From Gammaproteobacteria bacterium (lineage in GTDB: Bacteria; Pseudomonadota; Gammaproteobacteria; HK1), in NCBI GenBank assembly GCA_021773635.1, contig JAJFJV010000025.1:62001-126000 (forward strand): DNA of 64,000 nt, given 5' to 3'. The notes beneath the pieces are model-generated. The model worked only from the letters and a program-made list of their open reading frames with translations, ran no database searches and was not told the DNA's origin. Both the position numbers and the translations under genes were made by a program. Positions 19,223-28,059 of this stretch are shown here, in pieces (the stretch's first letter is position 1; each line of letters opens with the position of its first letter).

Positions 19223-21268
19223 ATGAGTTCAATTCAAGTCCGGAACGCCCTCTGCGCTTCGGGCTTGTTGCTGTTGGTGAGCGGTCGGGTTTTGGGAAGC
19301 ACCGGTCTGGAGCTGGATACGGGCCCGATGGCGGGTCCGGGGTGGTCCGCAGCCGGTGCCCGTATTGCGCTAGAGTTCACCACTTCCGGCAGCACTCGCG
19401 CCAGTGGGCGTATTTTCGGCCTTGAACTCCCCTCTCCCCTGGAAAAAATCCGGGAGATGGAATTTCTCTGTCCTGCATTAAAGCTGGACAAGGGTTTTGC
19501 CTGCCCCGCGGCACAACTCAAATTCCAGCGATCGGCGGGTGCATGGCGCCCGCCCCCGCTGGCGATTCGATTCGACCCCGTGAGTGGACTGCATTTGCAG
19601 GGACTGATGCTTGCCGACGGTAAGCTGGATCTGCGTTTTATCCCGACGCCTGAGGGTTGGCAGGCGAACTTGCAGGCGGGTGGAGTGGTACTTCCAATAC
19701 TTGCCCAGTGGCTTGCAGGGTGGGGTTTGGCAACGGATCCGGAATTTTCCGCCGGCCAGTTCACCGGGAAGCTTGACTTGGAGCAACAGGCCTCGGTACT
19801 CAAGGGCGAGCTGAACGCCTCATTCATCAATCTTGCCTTCTCCAGCGATGACGGTGAACGTGCCGGAGAAAACCTCAGTGTGGAACTCAGGGCGCGTGGC
19901 GAGCAGACGGGGACGGCGTGGCGGCTGACGGGAAATGCCAAGTTGGCCGCCGGCGTACTGGGCGTGGAGCCGGTGTGGGTCGAGGTAGGGGATGCCCCTT
20001 TGGCGATGCAGTTTGAGGTGGCCTGGCCGGGGCAGGGCAAGGTACTGGAGCTGCAACAATTGCAGATTCAACACCCCGGGGTCGGCGAACTGAATGCCCG
20101 GGCCAGCCTGCTTGATGGTCGCTGGACACTGCATCAGGCCGAGCTTGAACGGGGCCACTTTCCGGCACTTTATCAGGTCTATCTACAGCCATTTTTGTAC
20201 GGCACCCCGCTGGCAGAGCTGGAGACTACGGGCGAACTGAGCTTTGCCCTGCATCGAGCCGGCGGGGATGAGCTGGATGTAGAAATTGAGTTGCAGCAAC
20301 TGGATCTGTACGACAGACAGCAGCGCTTTGGTCTGGAGCAGCTTTCCGGAAGGCTGCACTGGGGCACGGGCAAGCGCGTGCCAGAGAGTGTCCTCAAATG
20401 GGCGGGTGGTCATGTGTATCGTGCCCCACTGGGGCCGGCCAGCCTGCGTGGAGAACTGAAAGGTCAGGACTTTCGGCTCATCGAGCCACTGGAGGTGCAG
20501 GTCCTTGACGGCCCATTACGCGTCGCGGGCTTCAAATTGCAGGGGCTGGGCACCCCGGCACTTTCCTGGGAACTGGCCGGCAGCCTTGGGCCACTCTCCA
20601 TGGCTCGCATCAGCCAGGTCATGGAGTGGCCTTCCTTTGAGGGCAGTCTGGCGGGTGAGATACCGGCGGTTCGTTATGCCCGGGGGGTGATGACCGTGGA
20701 GGGTGAGTTGGGGGTGCGGGTTTTCGATGGTGATGTGGTGGTGCGTGGACTGCACCTTGAAGAACCCTTCGGGGTGGTGCCGCGGCTACGGGCGGAGGTG
20801 GATTTCCGCAACCTTTCACTGGATGCGCTGACCCGGGTTTTCTCCTTTGGTACCATTCGCGGCAGACTGGATGGAGCACTCCACGGCCTGCTCCTGGAGG
20901 ACTGGCAACCGCGCGCCTTCGATGCAAGATTTGCCACCCCGGTGGACGACCATAGTCGCCATCGGATCAGTCAGCGCGCGGTGGGGAATCTGAGCAGTTT
21001 GGGCGGTGGGCCAGCGGATATCCTGTCCCGCAGCTTCCTGCGTTTCTTCGAGGATTTCTCCTACCAGCGTCTCGGTATAAGCTGCCGCCTGCGCCGGGGA
21101 TTGTGTGAAATGGGCGGCGTCGAGGATAGCCCCGAAGGCTATTATCTGGTTAAGGGTGGCGGCATCCCGCGCATCGACGTCAAGGGCTTTAATCGTCGGG
21201 TGGACTGGAGCACTCTGGTAGAGCGCCTCAAACAGGCGACCGCTTCACAGGGACCGGTGGTTAAGTGA
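19223..21268 (+). CDS. YdbH-like AsmA-family intermembrane phospholipid transport protein
   Basis: A large envelope protein of 681 aa. The N-terminal hydrophobic stretch (about residues 10-26, ASGLLLLVSGRVLG) anchors or exports it. The rest is a long series of beta strands typical of AsmA-like bridges, and the C-terminal third resembles the YdbH/dicarboxylate-transport domain (FDGDVVVRGLHLEEPFG, then DDHSRHRISQRAVGNLSS, DILSRSFLRFFEDFSY and MGGVEDSPEGYYLVKGGG). In E. coli YdbH works with YnbE and YdbL in moving phospholipids to the outer membrane. Here it is followed by a YdbL-type lipoprotein gene and no separate ynbE. It lies 21 bp after cysM. Confidence 0.75.
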   Translation: MSSIQVRNALCASGLLLLVSGRVLGSTGLELDTGPMAGPGWSAAGARIALEFTTSGSTRASGRIFGLELPSPLEKIREMEFLCPALKLDKGFACPAAQLKFQRSAGAWRPPPLAIRFDPVSGLHLQGLMLADGKLDLRFIPTPEGWQANLQAGGVVLPILAQWLAGWGLATDPEFSAGQFTGKLDLEQQASVLKGELNASFINLAFSSDDGERAGENLSVELRARGEQTGTAWRLTGNAKLAAGVLGVEPVWVEVGDAPLAMQFEVAWPGQGKVLELQQLQIQHPGVGELNARASLLDGRWTLHQAELERGHFPALYQVYLQPFLYGTPLAELETTGELSFALHRAGGDELDVEIELQQLDLYDRQQRFGLEQLSGRLHWGTGKRVPESVLKWAGGHVYRAPLGPASLRGELKGQDFRLIEPLEVQVLDGPLRVAGFKLQGLGTPALSWELAGSLGPLSMARISQVMEWPSFEGSLAGEIPAVRYARGVMTVEGELGVRVFDGDVVVRGLHLEEPFGVVPRLRAEVDFRNLSLDALTRVFSFGTIRGRLDGALHGLLLEDWQPRAFDARFATPVDDHSRHRISQRAVGNLSSLGGGPADILSRSFLRFFEDFSYQRLGISCRLRRGLCEMGGVEDSPEGYYLVKGGGIPRIDVKGFNRRVDWSTLVERLKQATASQGPVVK

Positions 21269-21273
21269 TTTAT

Positions 21274-21309
21274 GGAAGCGCTGAATAAATCAGGGCTTCC
21301 CTGTTTTTA
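21274..21309 (+). repeat. Palindromic repeat/hairpin (IS5-like MITE ends fused) after the ydbH-like gene
   Basis: Arms GGAAGCGCTGA (21274-21284) and TCAGGGCTTCC (21290-21300) pair over 10 of 11 bases around an ATAAA loop and are followed by CTGTTTTTA, so it can act as a terminator. The right arm read in reverse (GGAAGCCCTGATTTATTC) matches the terminal repeat of the MITE at 40497-40655 at 16 of 18 positions, suggesting a solo remnant of the same element family. It starts 5 nt after the stop codon. Confidence 0.65.
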
Positions 21310-21325
21310 TGGCAAGGAGATGGCA

Positions 21326-21913
21326 ATGAAAAAACTGCTCTGTAGTAGCTGGATGCTGATATTTCTCAGCGCTTGCGTGACCATCAATGTCTATTTTCCC
21401 GCAGCGGCCGCGGAGAAGGCAGCGGATCGCATTATTGAGGATGTCTGGGGTGGTGGCCAGGACAAGAAGGCGCCCGCGGACAAGGGGGCACACTATCAAC
21501 CGCAATCTGATGGCGTGTTGCAACAGGTGGTGGGATTTTTCATTCCCAATGCAGTGGCGGCTACGCCCAATCTCGACATCTCTTCGCCCGCTATCGCGCG
21601 CATTCGCGGGGCCATGCGCCAGCGTCACGGCCAGCTTGCGCCCCAGTATGCGGCCGGTGGTATCGGTTTAACCGAAAATGGTGAACTTGCAGTACGCGAC
21701 CTGAAGTCCATCGCCCTGCGTTCCCGCTCCCAGGTGGCGCGTCTGGTGGCCGATGAAAATCGCGACCGCAGTGCCCTGTACCGGGAGATTGCCCGTGCCA
21801 ATGGTCACCCCGAATGGGAGGCGGAAATCCGTGCGACCTTTGCGCGCCGCTGGGTGGCCAAGGCGCGGTCTGGCTGGTGGTATCAAAGCGGTGGCAGGTG
21901 GCGGCAAAAATAA
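21326..21913 (+). CDS. DUF1318 (YdbL-like) lipoprotein
   Basis: A 195-aa predicted lipoprotein. The signal peptide ends in LSAC with Cys17 as the lipidated residue, followed directly by VTINVYFPAAAAEKAADR. A linker with a second hydrophobic patch (GFFIPNAVAATP) leads to a C-terminal YdbL-type DUF1318 domain (about residues 95-190: LAVRDLKSIALRSRSQVARL, then ENRDRSALYREIARANGHP and RRWVAKARSGWWY). ATG 21326 is preferred over 21320 because AAGGAG (21314-21319) is 6 nt before it. The gene belongs with the ydbH-like gene. E. coli YdbL is a soluble periplasmic protein without a lipobox, so the lipoprotein form is notable. Confidence 0.8.
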   Translation: MKKLLCSSWMLIFLSACVTINVYFPAAAAEKAADRIIEDVWGGGQDKKAPADKGAHYQPQSDGVLQQVVGFFIPNAVAATPNLDISSPAIARIRGAMRQRHGQLAPQYAAGGIGLTENGELAVRDLKSIALRSRSQVARLVADENRDRSALYREIARANGHPEWEAEIRATFARRWVAKARSGWWYQSGGRWRQK

Positions 21914-22683
21914 TGCACGTCTTTGTTTTCGATCTGGAAACCATCCCCGACGTGGAGGCCGGAAGGCGGCTCTACGATCTCGAGGGGCTGGATGATGCCG
22001 ATGTGGCGCGTGCCATGTTTCACCAGCGCCAGCAGGAGACGGGGCACGAGTTCCTGCGTCATTATCTACACCGCATCGTGGCCATCTCCGCGGTATTGCG
22101 CTCTGGCGATCTTTTCAAGGTCTGGTCCCTCGGCACGGAGGAATCCTCCGAGGCGGAACTGATCCAGCGCTTCTTCGACGGGGTGGCGAAGTATTCCCCC
22201 ACCCTGGTTTCCTGGAACGGTGGCGGCTTCGACCTGCCGGTGCTTCACTACCGTGCACTGTTGCATGGCATCGACGCGGCGCGCTACTGGGAGAACGGCG
22301 ATGAGGATCGCAATTTTCGCTTTAACAATTACCTCAGCCGTTTCCATGAGCGTCATACCGACCTTATGGATGTGCTCTCCGCCTACCAGTACAACGCCAA
22401 GGCTCCGCTGGATCAGATTGCTACCTTGCTGGGTTTTCCGGGCAAGTTAGGGCAAAGCGGCGCCCATGTCTGGGACCAATATCTGGCGGGGGATGTGAAG
22501 GGAATCCGTGATTATTGCGAAACCGATGTGCTTAATACCTACCTCATTTATCTGCGTTTCGAGCAGACTCGTGGTCACCTGACCGCAGCGGCCTATACAC
22601 AGGAATGCCAGCGGGTACGCGATACCCTCGCCGCCGACGGGCAGGCCCACTTACGCAAATTTCTGGACGCCTGGAAGGCATGA
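21913..22683 (+). CDS. 3'-5' exonuclease, PolB-proofreading-like (PF10108)
   Basis: A 256-aa DnaQ/RNase H-fold exonuclease. Exo I is FDLETIPD with Asp7 and Glu9, Exo II is WNGGGFDLPVL, and Exo III is RDYCETDVLNTYLIY, so the DEDD residues are present. The family is described as predicted DNA-polymerase-B-type 3'-5' exonucleases; the biological substrate is unknown. Its ATG overlaps the stop of the DUF1318 gene (TAATG). It precedes rlmD by 64 bp, which include a CCCGAA/TTCGGG hairpin. Confidence 0.85.
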   Translation: MHVFVFDLETIPDVEAGRRLYDLEGLDDADVARAMFHQRQQETGHEFLRHYLHRIVAISAVLRSGDLFKVWSLGTEESSEAELIQRFFDGVAKYSPTLVSWNGGGFDLPVLHYRALLHGIDAARYWENGDEDRNFRFNNYLSRFHERHTDLMDVLSAYQYNAKAPLDQIATLLGFPGKLGQSGAHVWDQYLAGDVKGIRDYCETDVLNTYLIYLRFEQTRGHLTAAAYTQECQRVRDTLAADGQAHLRKFLDAWKA

Positions 22684-22747
22684 GGCTGCTTCTTGCAGCT
22701 TGCCCGAATCCACGGGTTCGGGAGTTGTGCCGTGGAGGCTACGCACC

Positions 22748-24070
22748 ATGAGCCGGCGCCGCAGACGTTTTCGAGATACCGTGATGACTGCCCGCATAGA
22801 GTCTTTGGATGGGCAGGGCTGGGGCCTTTGCGAAGTCGATAATCGTGCTTACCGGGTGCAGGGAGCATTGGAAGGCGAGCTCGTGCGTTTTCGTCCCCAG
22901 CGCCAGCGTAAAGGTCTGCTGGAGGCCAAGGTTGAAGCCGTGCTGGAGCCGTCGTCCCTGCGGGTGGAACCGGCCTGCCCGCATTTTTCCGAATGTGGTG
23001 CCTGCAATCTGCAACACTTGGAATACCGGGCGCAACTTGAGCTCAAGCAGTCCTGGTTATTGGCGGCCTTTGCCGCTGAGGGTGAGATAGAGCTTCCCGA
23101 GCTGACACCGCCACTGGCCCGTCACCCCTGGGGTTATCGTCGCAAGGCGCGCATGGGTGCCAGGTATGTAGCCGCCAAGGGCGGCGCGCTGGTAGGCTTT
23201 CGCGAGCGCTTCGGTGGGCGGCTCGCAGTGATGGAGCATTGCCCGACCCTGGACCCGGCCATCGGACTGCGCATCGCCGCACTCCGGAAACTGCTCTCAT
23301 CACTGGATGCGCGGACCGCCATCCCACAGATTGAAATAGCCGTGGGTGATACTGGTTGCGCGCTGATCCTGCGTCATCTGGAGCCACTGGGTGATGGTGA
23401 CCTTGAGAGTTTGCGCCGCTTTGCCCAGCAGGAAGGCCTCCAGCTCTATCTCCAGTCCGGTGGCCCGGAGACGGTAACAGCGCTGTGGCCGGAGGCGCCG
23501 GTGCTGGCCTATAGATTGCCGGCCGAGGGTCTCGAGTACCGTTTTGAGCCGCTGGATTTTGTCCAGGTAAATGGTGCCGTGAACCGGGCCTTGATAGCGC
23601 GGGCCATGGCATGGCTCGCGCCGCAGGAGGGCGAAAACTTTCTCGATCTCTACTGTGGCTTGGGCAATTTTTCCTTGGCCATCGTCGCGCGGGGTGGGCA
23701 GGTCACGGGTCTGGAAGGCGACGAAGAACTCATTCAGCGGGCCCGAAGCAACGCCCTGAGCAATGGATTGCAGGCCGAATTTCATGCCGCGGATCTGCGG
23801 CTGCCCAAGGTCTTTTCGCCGTATCTGGCCCGGCGCTGGGACGGCATCCTGTTGGACCCGCCGCGCACCGGTGCCGCCGAGGTCATCGCCCGGCTGGCCG
23901 CTCCCTATCCACGCCGGATCCTCTATGTTTCCTGCAATCCTGAAAGCTTGGCGCGTGATGCCGCTACTTTGCTGAAGCGGCATGGCTATCGCCTCAGCCG
24001 TCTGGGGGCGGTGGATATGTTTCCCCAGACCACCCACCTGGAGGCCATCGCCCTGTTCCAGCGGGATTAG
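22748..24070 (+). CDS. rlmD: 23S rRNA (uracil-1939-C5)-methyltransferase
   Basis: Methylates U1939 of 23S rRNA with S-adenosylmethionine. A TRAM domain (about 12-70) is followed by four iron-sulfur ligands, Cys77, Cys83, Cys86 and Cys165, and a C-terminal SAM domain with FLDLYCGLGNFSL, LLDPPRTGA and the nucleophile motif YVSCNPESLARD. The 440-aa length from ATG 22748 (GGAGG upstream) fits RlmD. The basic start MSRRRRRFRD is usual. It overlaps the convergent YihY gene by 4 bp. relA, often next to rlmD in gammaproteobacteria, is absent here. Confidence 0.95.
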   Translation: MSRRRRRFRDTVMTARIESLDGQGWGLCEVDNRAYRVQGALEGELVRFRPQRQRKGLLEAKVEAVLEPSSLRVEPACPHFSECGACNLQHLEYRAQLELKQSWLLAAFAAEGEIELPELTPPLARHPWGYRRKARMGARYVAAKGGALVGFRERFGGRLAVMEHCPTLDPAIGLRIAALRKLLSSLDARTAIPQIEIAVGDTGCALILRHLEPLGDGDLESLRRFAQQEGLQLYLQSGGPETVTALWPEAPVLAYRLPAEGLEYRFEPLDFVQVNGAVNRALIARAMAWLAPQEGENFLDLYCGLGNFSLAIVARGGQVTGLEGDEELIQRARSNALSNGLQAEFHAADLRLPKVFSPYLARRWDGILLDPPRTGAAEVIARLAAPYPRRILYVSCNPESLARDAATLLKRHGYRLSRLGAVDMFPQTTHLEAIALFQRD

Positions 24071-25416
24071 GAATCAGATGCCTCTGTCCCGGCGTCCTCA
24101 AGCAGAGCCCGCAATGAACGCCCGTCCAGGCGCCGGCTGGCGGCGTTCTCCGCCTCTTCCAGTACCTGATCCACGGCGGGCTCACGCCGTACTTGCCAGG
24201 GGCCGAGCAGGCCTTTCTCTTCGGCCCGATGCATGGTTTCCAGAATGGCGTGGATCGGGATGCGCTCCAGTGCCCGGGCGGGCAGGTAGGCCGGGGGCTG
24301 CGCATGATCGGGGCTGAGCAGGCCACCTTCTTCGAGGGTATTCAGGGCACGCTGGAGGCTTCCCAGGGGCACCCGAAGATGAGCGGCCAGGGCCTCGGCG
24401 GTCCACGGCGTACCGCCGTTCAGATGCTGGGTGCCGACGTGGTACATCGCGAGTAATGCCAACTGCTCGCGCTGGCGCGGGCTCAGTCGGAACTCGCGCT
24501 GGCGGCTGATGAGGTACTCGCCGTGCTGATGATAAAAGGCAATCGTGGCGCCAATGAGGAGGATCAGCCAGGCGAGGTAGAGCCAGATCATGAACAGGAT
24601 GAGTATGGCGAAGCCGGAGTAAATAGCGGTGTAGCTGGCGGAGGAGACTACGAAGGAGGCAAAGCCCCAGCCGACGCTCTGCCACAGCACCCCTGCGACG
24701 ATGGCCCCGACGAGTGCCGAACCAAGACGTACGCGGGTGTTGGGCACGAAACAGTAAACAAAGCTGAAGGCGGCGATGACCAGCAGGTAAGGCAGCATTT
24801 TGGCGCCGAAATTCACCAGATAACCCAGCGGCTGGATGGCCACCAAGGATTGCACCACCGAGGTACTCATCACCGAGGCAGTGGCGCCAAGGGCTGAGAA
24901 GACCAGTACCGGACCGATGAGGATAACGCTCAGGTAGTCACTGAAGCGCTGGGCAAAGGGTCGGGCCTTATCGACTCGCCAGATGAAGTTAAAGGCCCGT
25001 TCAATTTTCTGGATCAGGGAAATAACGGTGTAGAGCAGCAGTGCCATGCCAACCGCGCCCAGCACCCCGACACGCATATTCTCCACGAAGCCGATGATGG
25101 TCTGGCTGATCTCCACACCTTTTTCACCGAGGGGGGTGAGCAGGTTGAGGAGCATCGGCTCCACCTGATTGTGTACCCCGAAGCCTTTTAGCACCGAGAA
25201 ACTGACGGCCAGCAGGGGCACCAGGGACAGCAAGGTGGTGTAGACCAGGCTCATGGCACGCAGGGTGAGCTGGCCCGCGGCCAAGTCGCGGAATACCGCG
25301 TAGCCGATTCGCAGGGCGCAAACGGCCCCCCCTTTCAGTCCGCCCGGAAGGGCACGCTCGCCGCCCCAGAGCAGCGCCTGGCATTGGTCCCTGATTTCCT
25401 GCAACCGGCCTTCCAT
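24067..25416 (-). CDS. YihY/BrkB-family inner-membrane protein with C-terminal winged-helix region
   Basis: A polytopic membrane protein of the YihY (formerly misnamed RNase BN) family. Six hydrophobic segments lie between residues 50 and 305. The family signatures LTLRAMSLVYTTLLSLVPLL, FNFIWRVDKARPF and YSGFAILILFMIWLYLAWLI are visible. A cytoplasmic C-terminal extension (about 310-449) includes EALAAHLRVPLGSLQRALNT, a probable winged helix. Function is unresolved in the family. The stop overlaps that of rlmD by 4 bp; the DUF2628 gene lies 19 bp upstream on the same strand. Confidence 0.88.
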   Translation of the reverse strand: MEGRLQEIRDQCQALLWGGERALPGGLKGGAVCALRIGYAVFRDLAAGQLTLRAMSLVYTTLLSLVPLLAVSFSVLKGFGVHNQVEPMLLNLLTPLGEKGVEISQTIIGFVENMRVGVLGAVGMALLLYTVISLIQKIERAFNFIWRVDKARPFAQRFSDYLSVILIGPVLVFSALGATASVMSTSVVQSLVAIQPLGYLVNFGAKMLPYLLVIAAFSFVYCFVPNTRVRLGSALVGAIVAGVLWQSVGWGFASFVVSSASYTAIYSGFAILILFMIWLYLAWLILLIGATIAFYHQHGEYLISRQREFRLSPRQREQLALLAMYHVGTQHLNGGTPWTAEALAAHLRVPLGSLQRALNTLEEGGLLSPDHAQPPAYLPARALERIPIHAILETMHRAEEKGLLGPWQVRREPAVDQVLEEAENAASRRLDGRSLRALLEDAGTEASDS

Positions 25417-25435
25417 GTGGGCGTCCTCCTAGAGC

Positions 25436-26017
25436 CTATTCATTGGACATCAGATCCCTGAGTACAGAAAAGCCCGTGCGGCTTTCTCCGGAAATAAATT
25501 TACTGACGATAGAGGTCGCGGAGCCGAGCACCAAAATGGAAACCAGCAGCCAGGGCACCCAGCTGTGCACTCCACCGGCAAAAGTGAGGTTAGCGATGGT
25601 CTTGTGTCGTTCCGCATTGGTTCCGGAGAGACGGGTCACCATACGTCCCACCTTGTGGTAATAAAGGGCATTGCCAAAGAGGCCGAATGCCAGGGCCATG
25701 GCCAGTAACAGGCCCATGGCGACGGGGTTGGACTCCGCGCGCAGCCCAAGGGCGACATAAACGAGTATTGCCCAAAGCGCTGCGCTCACATACATCTTGC
25801 GGTAGAAGGCCCAGAAGCCACCAAACAGAAAGGCGGGGAGATTCCAGGTGGGTCTGAGGACGCTGCCGTTTTCCTGGAAGTCATAAAAAATCTGCAGATA
25901 ATATTGGTGGCCCTTCGCGCCAACGACGTGCCCATAAGCGGGTTCCATTAAACTTTCGATGGGGTCCGATGAGTTGGAGGGATTGTCGTTAGTGCTGGCT
26001 TCGGTCTGTGAATTCAT
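25436..26017 (-). CDS. DUF2628 membrane protein
   Basis: A 193-aa protein of unknown function. After a polar Asn/Ser-rich N-terminus comes the DUF2628 core YYLQIFYDFQENGS, then TWNLPAFLFGGFWAFYRKMY, followed by three or four hydrophobic helices (about residues 78-170). Such proteins usually sit in the inner membrane. ATG 26017 is chosen because the upstream extension to 26068 lacks a convincing ribosome-binding site. It probably forms a unit with the YihY-family gene. Confidence 0.8.
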   Translation of the reverse strand: MNSQTEASTNDNPSNSSDPIESLMEPAYGHVVGAKGHQYYLQIFYDFQENGSVLRPTWNLPAFLFGGFWAFYRKMYVSAALWAILVYVALGLRAESNPVAMGLLLAMALAFGLFGNALYYHKVGRMVTRLSGTNAERHKTIANLTFAGGVHSWVPWLLVSILVLGSATSIVSKFISGESRTGFSVLRDLMSNE

Positions 26018-26096
26018 GGTTTGTGGGTGCAGTACTCGAGTGGGATGTAGTCGGCCTTTGGGAGGCAATCGGGTGGATTATAGCGGAGTCTTGGGG

Positions 26097-26195
26097 TCTG
26101 TCGGGCACAGGGTTTTTCTGTGGGACTACCTGGGTCAAGGGGGCAGGGCAACTCAGAATGCTGAATCCGGGTGGGCGAACCCTGTGCCCGACAGA
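26097..26195. repeat. Perfect 18-bp inverted repeat with 63-bp spacer, upstream of mutL
   Basis: TCTGTCGGGCACAGGGTT at 26097-26114 is the exact reverse complement of AACCCTGTGCCCGACAGA at 26178-26195. The pair lies in the 234-bp divergent gap between the DUF2628 gene and mutL. It could be a long hairpin, a small inverted-repeat element or two operator half-sites. No direct duplication flanks it. Confidence 0.8.
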
Positions 26196-26251
26196 TTCCC
26201 GATAGAGGCTGGCCAAGGCCGGATGGTGGCGAGACAATAGCGGTAGGCAAT

Positions 26252-28051
26252 GTGGACCAGGGCGTGGCGGACAAAATACAGACTACAAACAGCAGGCAGG
26301 CTCCACGAATTCAGCGTTTGTCTGCCGCACTTGCCAATCAGATCGCCGCAGGAGAGGTGATAGAGCGTCCTGCCTCGGTGGTTAAGGAGCTGATCGAGAA
26401 TAGTCTCGACGCCGGTGCCCGGCGGCTACGGGTGGAAGTAGAGGCGGGGGGCGCCGGGCTTATCCGGGTGCGGGATGATGGTTGCGGCATCCATCCACGG
26501 GATTTGGCTCTGGCCGTGGATAGCCACGCCACCAGCAAGATTCGTAGTCTCGCGGATCTGGAGGGAGCGGGTAGTCTGGGCTTTCGCGGCGAGGCGCTGT
26601 CCAGCATTGCCTCGGTATCGCGTTTCCGTCTTCTTTCCCGTGCTGGCAATGAGGCCATGGGATGGGCACTACGGGTGGAGGGCGGGAGAAATCCCCCGGA
26701 TCCGGAACCCGTGGCCCAATCGCCGGGGACGACTATTGAAGTCCGCGAACTTTTTTACAATACGCCGGGGCGACGCAAATTTCTGCGTACCGAGAAGACC
26801 GAAAGCCGCCATATTGAAGCGGTGGTACGGCGTGCCGCGCTGAGCCATTTTGAAGTTGCCTTCGAACTCGTGCGGGGTGGTCAGCGGATATTCCAGCTCG
26901 CATCTGCTACGGCTCCGGTGGTGAAGACAAAGCGTGTGGCCCGCCTTTGCGGTCAGGCTTTTGTAGACAATGCCCTGTCGCTGGAATATGAGAGCGCTGG
27001 CCTGCGGCTGAGTGGCTGGCTGGGACTACCGCCTTTTTCACGCAGCCAAACCGATCTCCAGTACTTCTTCGTCAATCGTCGTGCCGTTCAGGACCGCTTG
27101 CTGCAGCATGGCGTGCGTCAGGCCTTTCAGGATTTGCTCTATCCCGGCCGCCACCCCACCTACGTGTTGTATCTCGAACTGGATCCGGCGCGGGTGGATG
27201 CCAACGTACATCCGGCCAAGCAGGAGGTGCGTTTTCACGAGGCCCGGCTGGTACACGACTTCATTTTTCGTAGTCTGCAGCGTGCGCTTGAACAAGGTGA
27301 GTCCCTGGAATTGCCACGCACGGGAGTCGATCCTGGGGCCACAGAAGGCTCCCCTGTGCCGGCTTCGTATTCAAATTATGATGCTTCCAGCGGGCGATCA
27401 GAGGTGCATGTTTCGGGGCCAGCACCAAGAGTCCGGGAACAGTTTCTCGCCTATGAGCGCCTGCACGCCGCCCAGCCGGATTCCGCACCGGGGGCATCCC
27501 GGGAGTTGCCCCTGGGGCGTGCCCTTGGCCTGATCGACGGGCCTTATCTGCTCGCCGAAAACAGCTCCGGTCTCGCAGTGGTGGATCTGAATGCCGCATG
27601 GCAGCGACGCAGTGAGCACGAGTTGCAGAAAGCCCTGGAGATAGAAAATCTGTGTCCCCAGCCCTTGTTGTTGCCGCTTGAGCTGAACCCCGGGGCTGAG
27701 ATAGTAGCCCGATTGGAAGCCGGGCCAGAGTGGTTGCGGATGCTTGCTCTTGAACCGCGAATCTGTGGGCCGGAGTCGGTGATAATCCATCAGCTGCCGG
27801 CGCTGCTGCGCAGCGTTTCCCCGAAGCCCTTGTACGCGGAGTTGTTTGCCACCTGGGGTATAGACGCAGACGCAGACACACAGGCCCGTGCTGCCTTGCC
27901 CTTGCTGGCCCGGCATATGGTGGCAGCCATGCGACTGCCGGTGGGTATTGCGGAAATGGAGGCAGAACTGCGGGCACTGGAAGCGATAGATGGTGGCAAG
28001 AACATGTGGGTGCAACTGGATCATGTGGCCCTGGCCCGACTGTTTTCGTAG
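26252..28051 (+). CDS. mutL: DNA mismatch repair protein MutL
   Basis: ATPase that links MutS mismatch recognition to strand incision. GHKL motifs are clear: VIERPASVVKELIENSLDAGA, DDGCGI, SHATSKI and GFRGEALSSIASVS. The C-terminal dimerisation domain (about 410-599) is present, but the endonuclease motif DQHAAHER reads DLNAAWQR (residues 445-452), so it is the non-nicking, E. coli-like kind. The start is uncertain: GTG 26252 has TAGG 4 nt upstream, GTG 26264 is equally possible, and the frame is open to 26171. miaA follows after 8 bp. Confidence 0.93.
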   Translation: MDQGVADKIQTTNSRQAPRIQRLSAALANQIAAGEVIERPASVVKELIENSLDAGARRLRVEVEAGGAGLIRVRDDGCGIHPRDLALAVDSHATSKIRSLADLEGAGSLGFRGEALSSIASVSRFRLLSRAGNEAMGWALRVEGGRNPPDPEPVAQSPGTTIEVRELFYNTPGRRKFLRTEKTESRHIEAVVRRAALSHFEVAFELVRGGQRIFQLASATAPVVKTKRVARLCGQAFVDNALSLEYESAGLRLSGWLGLPPFSRSQTDLQYFFVNRRAVQDRLLQHGVRQAFQDLLYPGRHPTYVLYLELDPARVDANVHPAKQEVRFHEARLVHDFIFRSLQRALEQGESLELPRTGVDPGATEGSPVPASYSNYDASSGRSEVHVSGPAPRVREQFLAYERLHAAQPDSAPGASRELPLGRALGLIDGPYLLAENSSGLAVVDLNAAWQRRSEHELQKALEIENLCPQPLLLPLELNPGAEIVARLEAGPEWLRMLALEPRICGPESVIIHQLPALLRSVSPKPLYAELFATWGIDADADTQARAALPLLARHMVAAMRLPVGIAEMEAELRALEAIDGGKNMWVQLDHVALARLFS

Positions 28052-28059
28052 CCTTGCCG

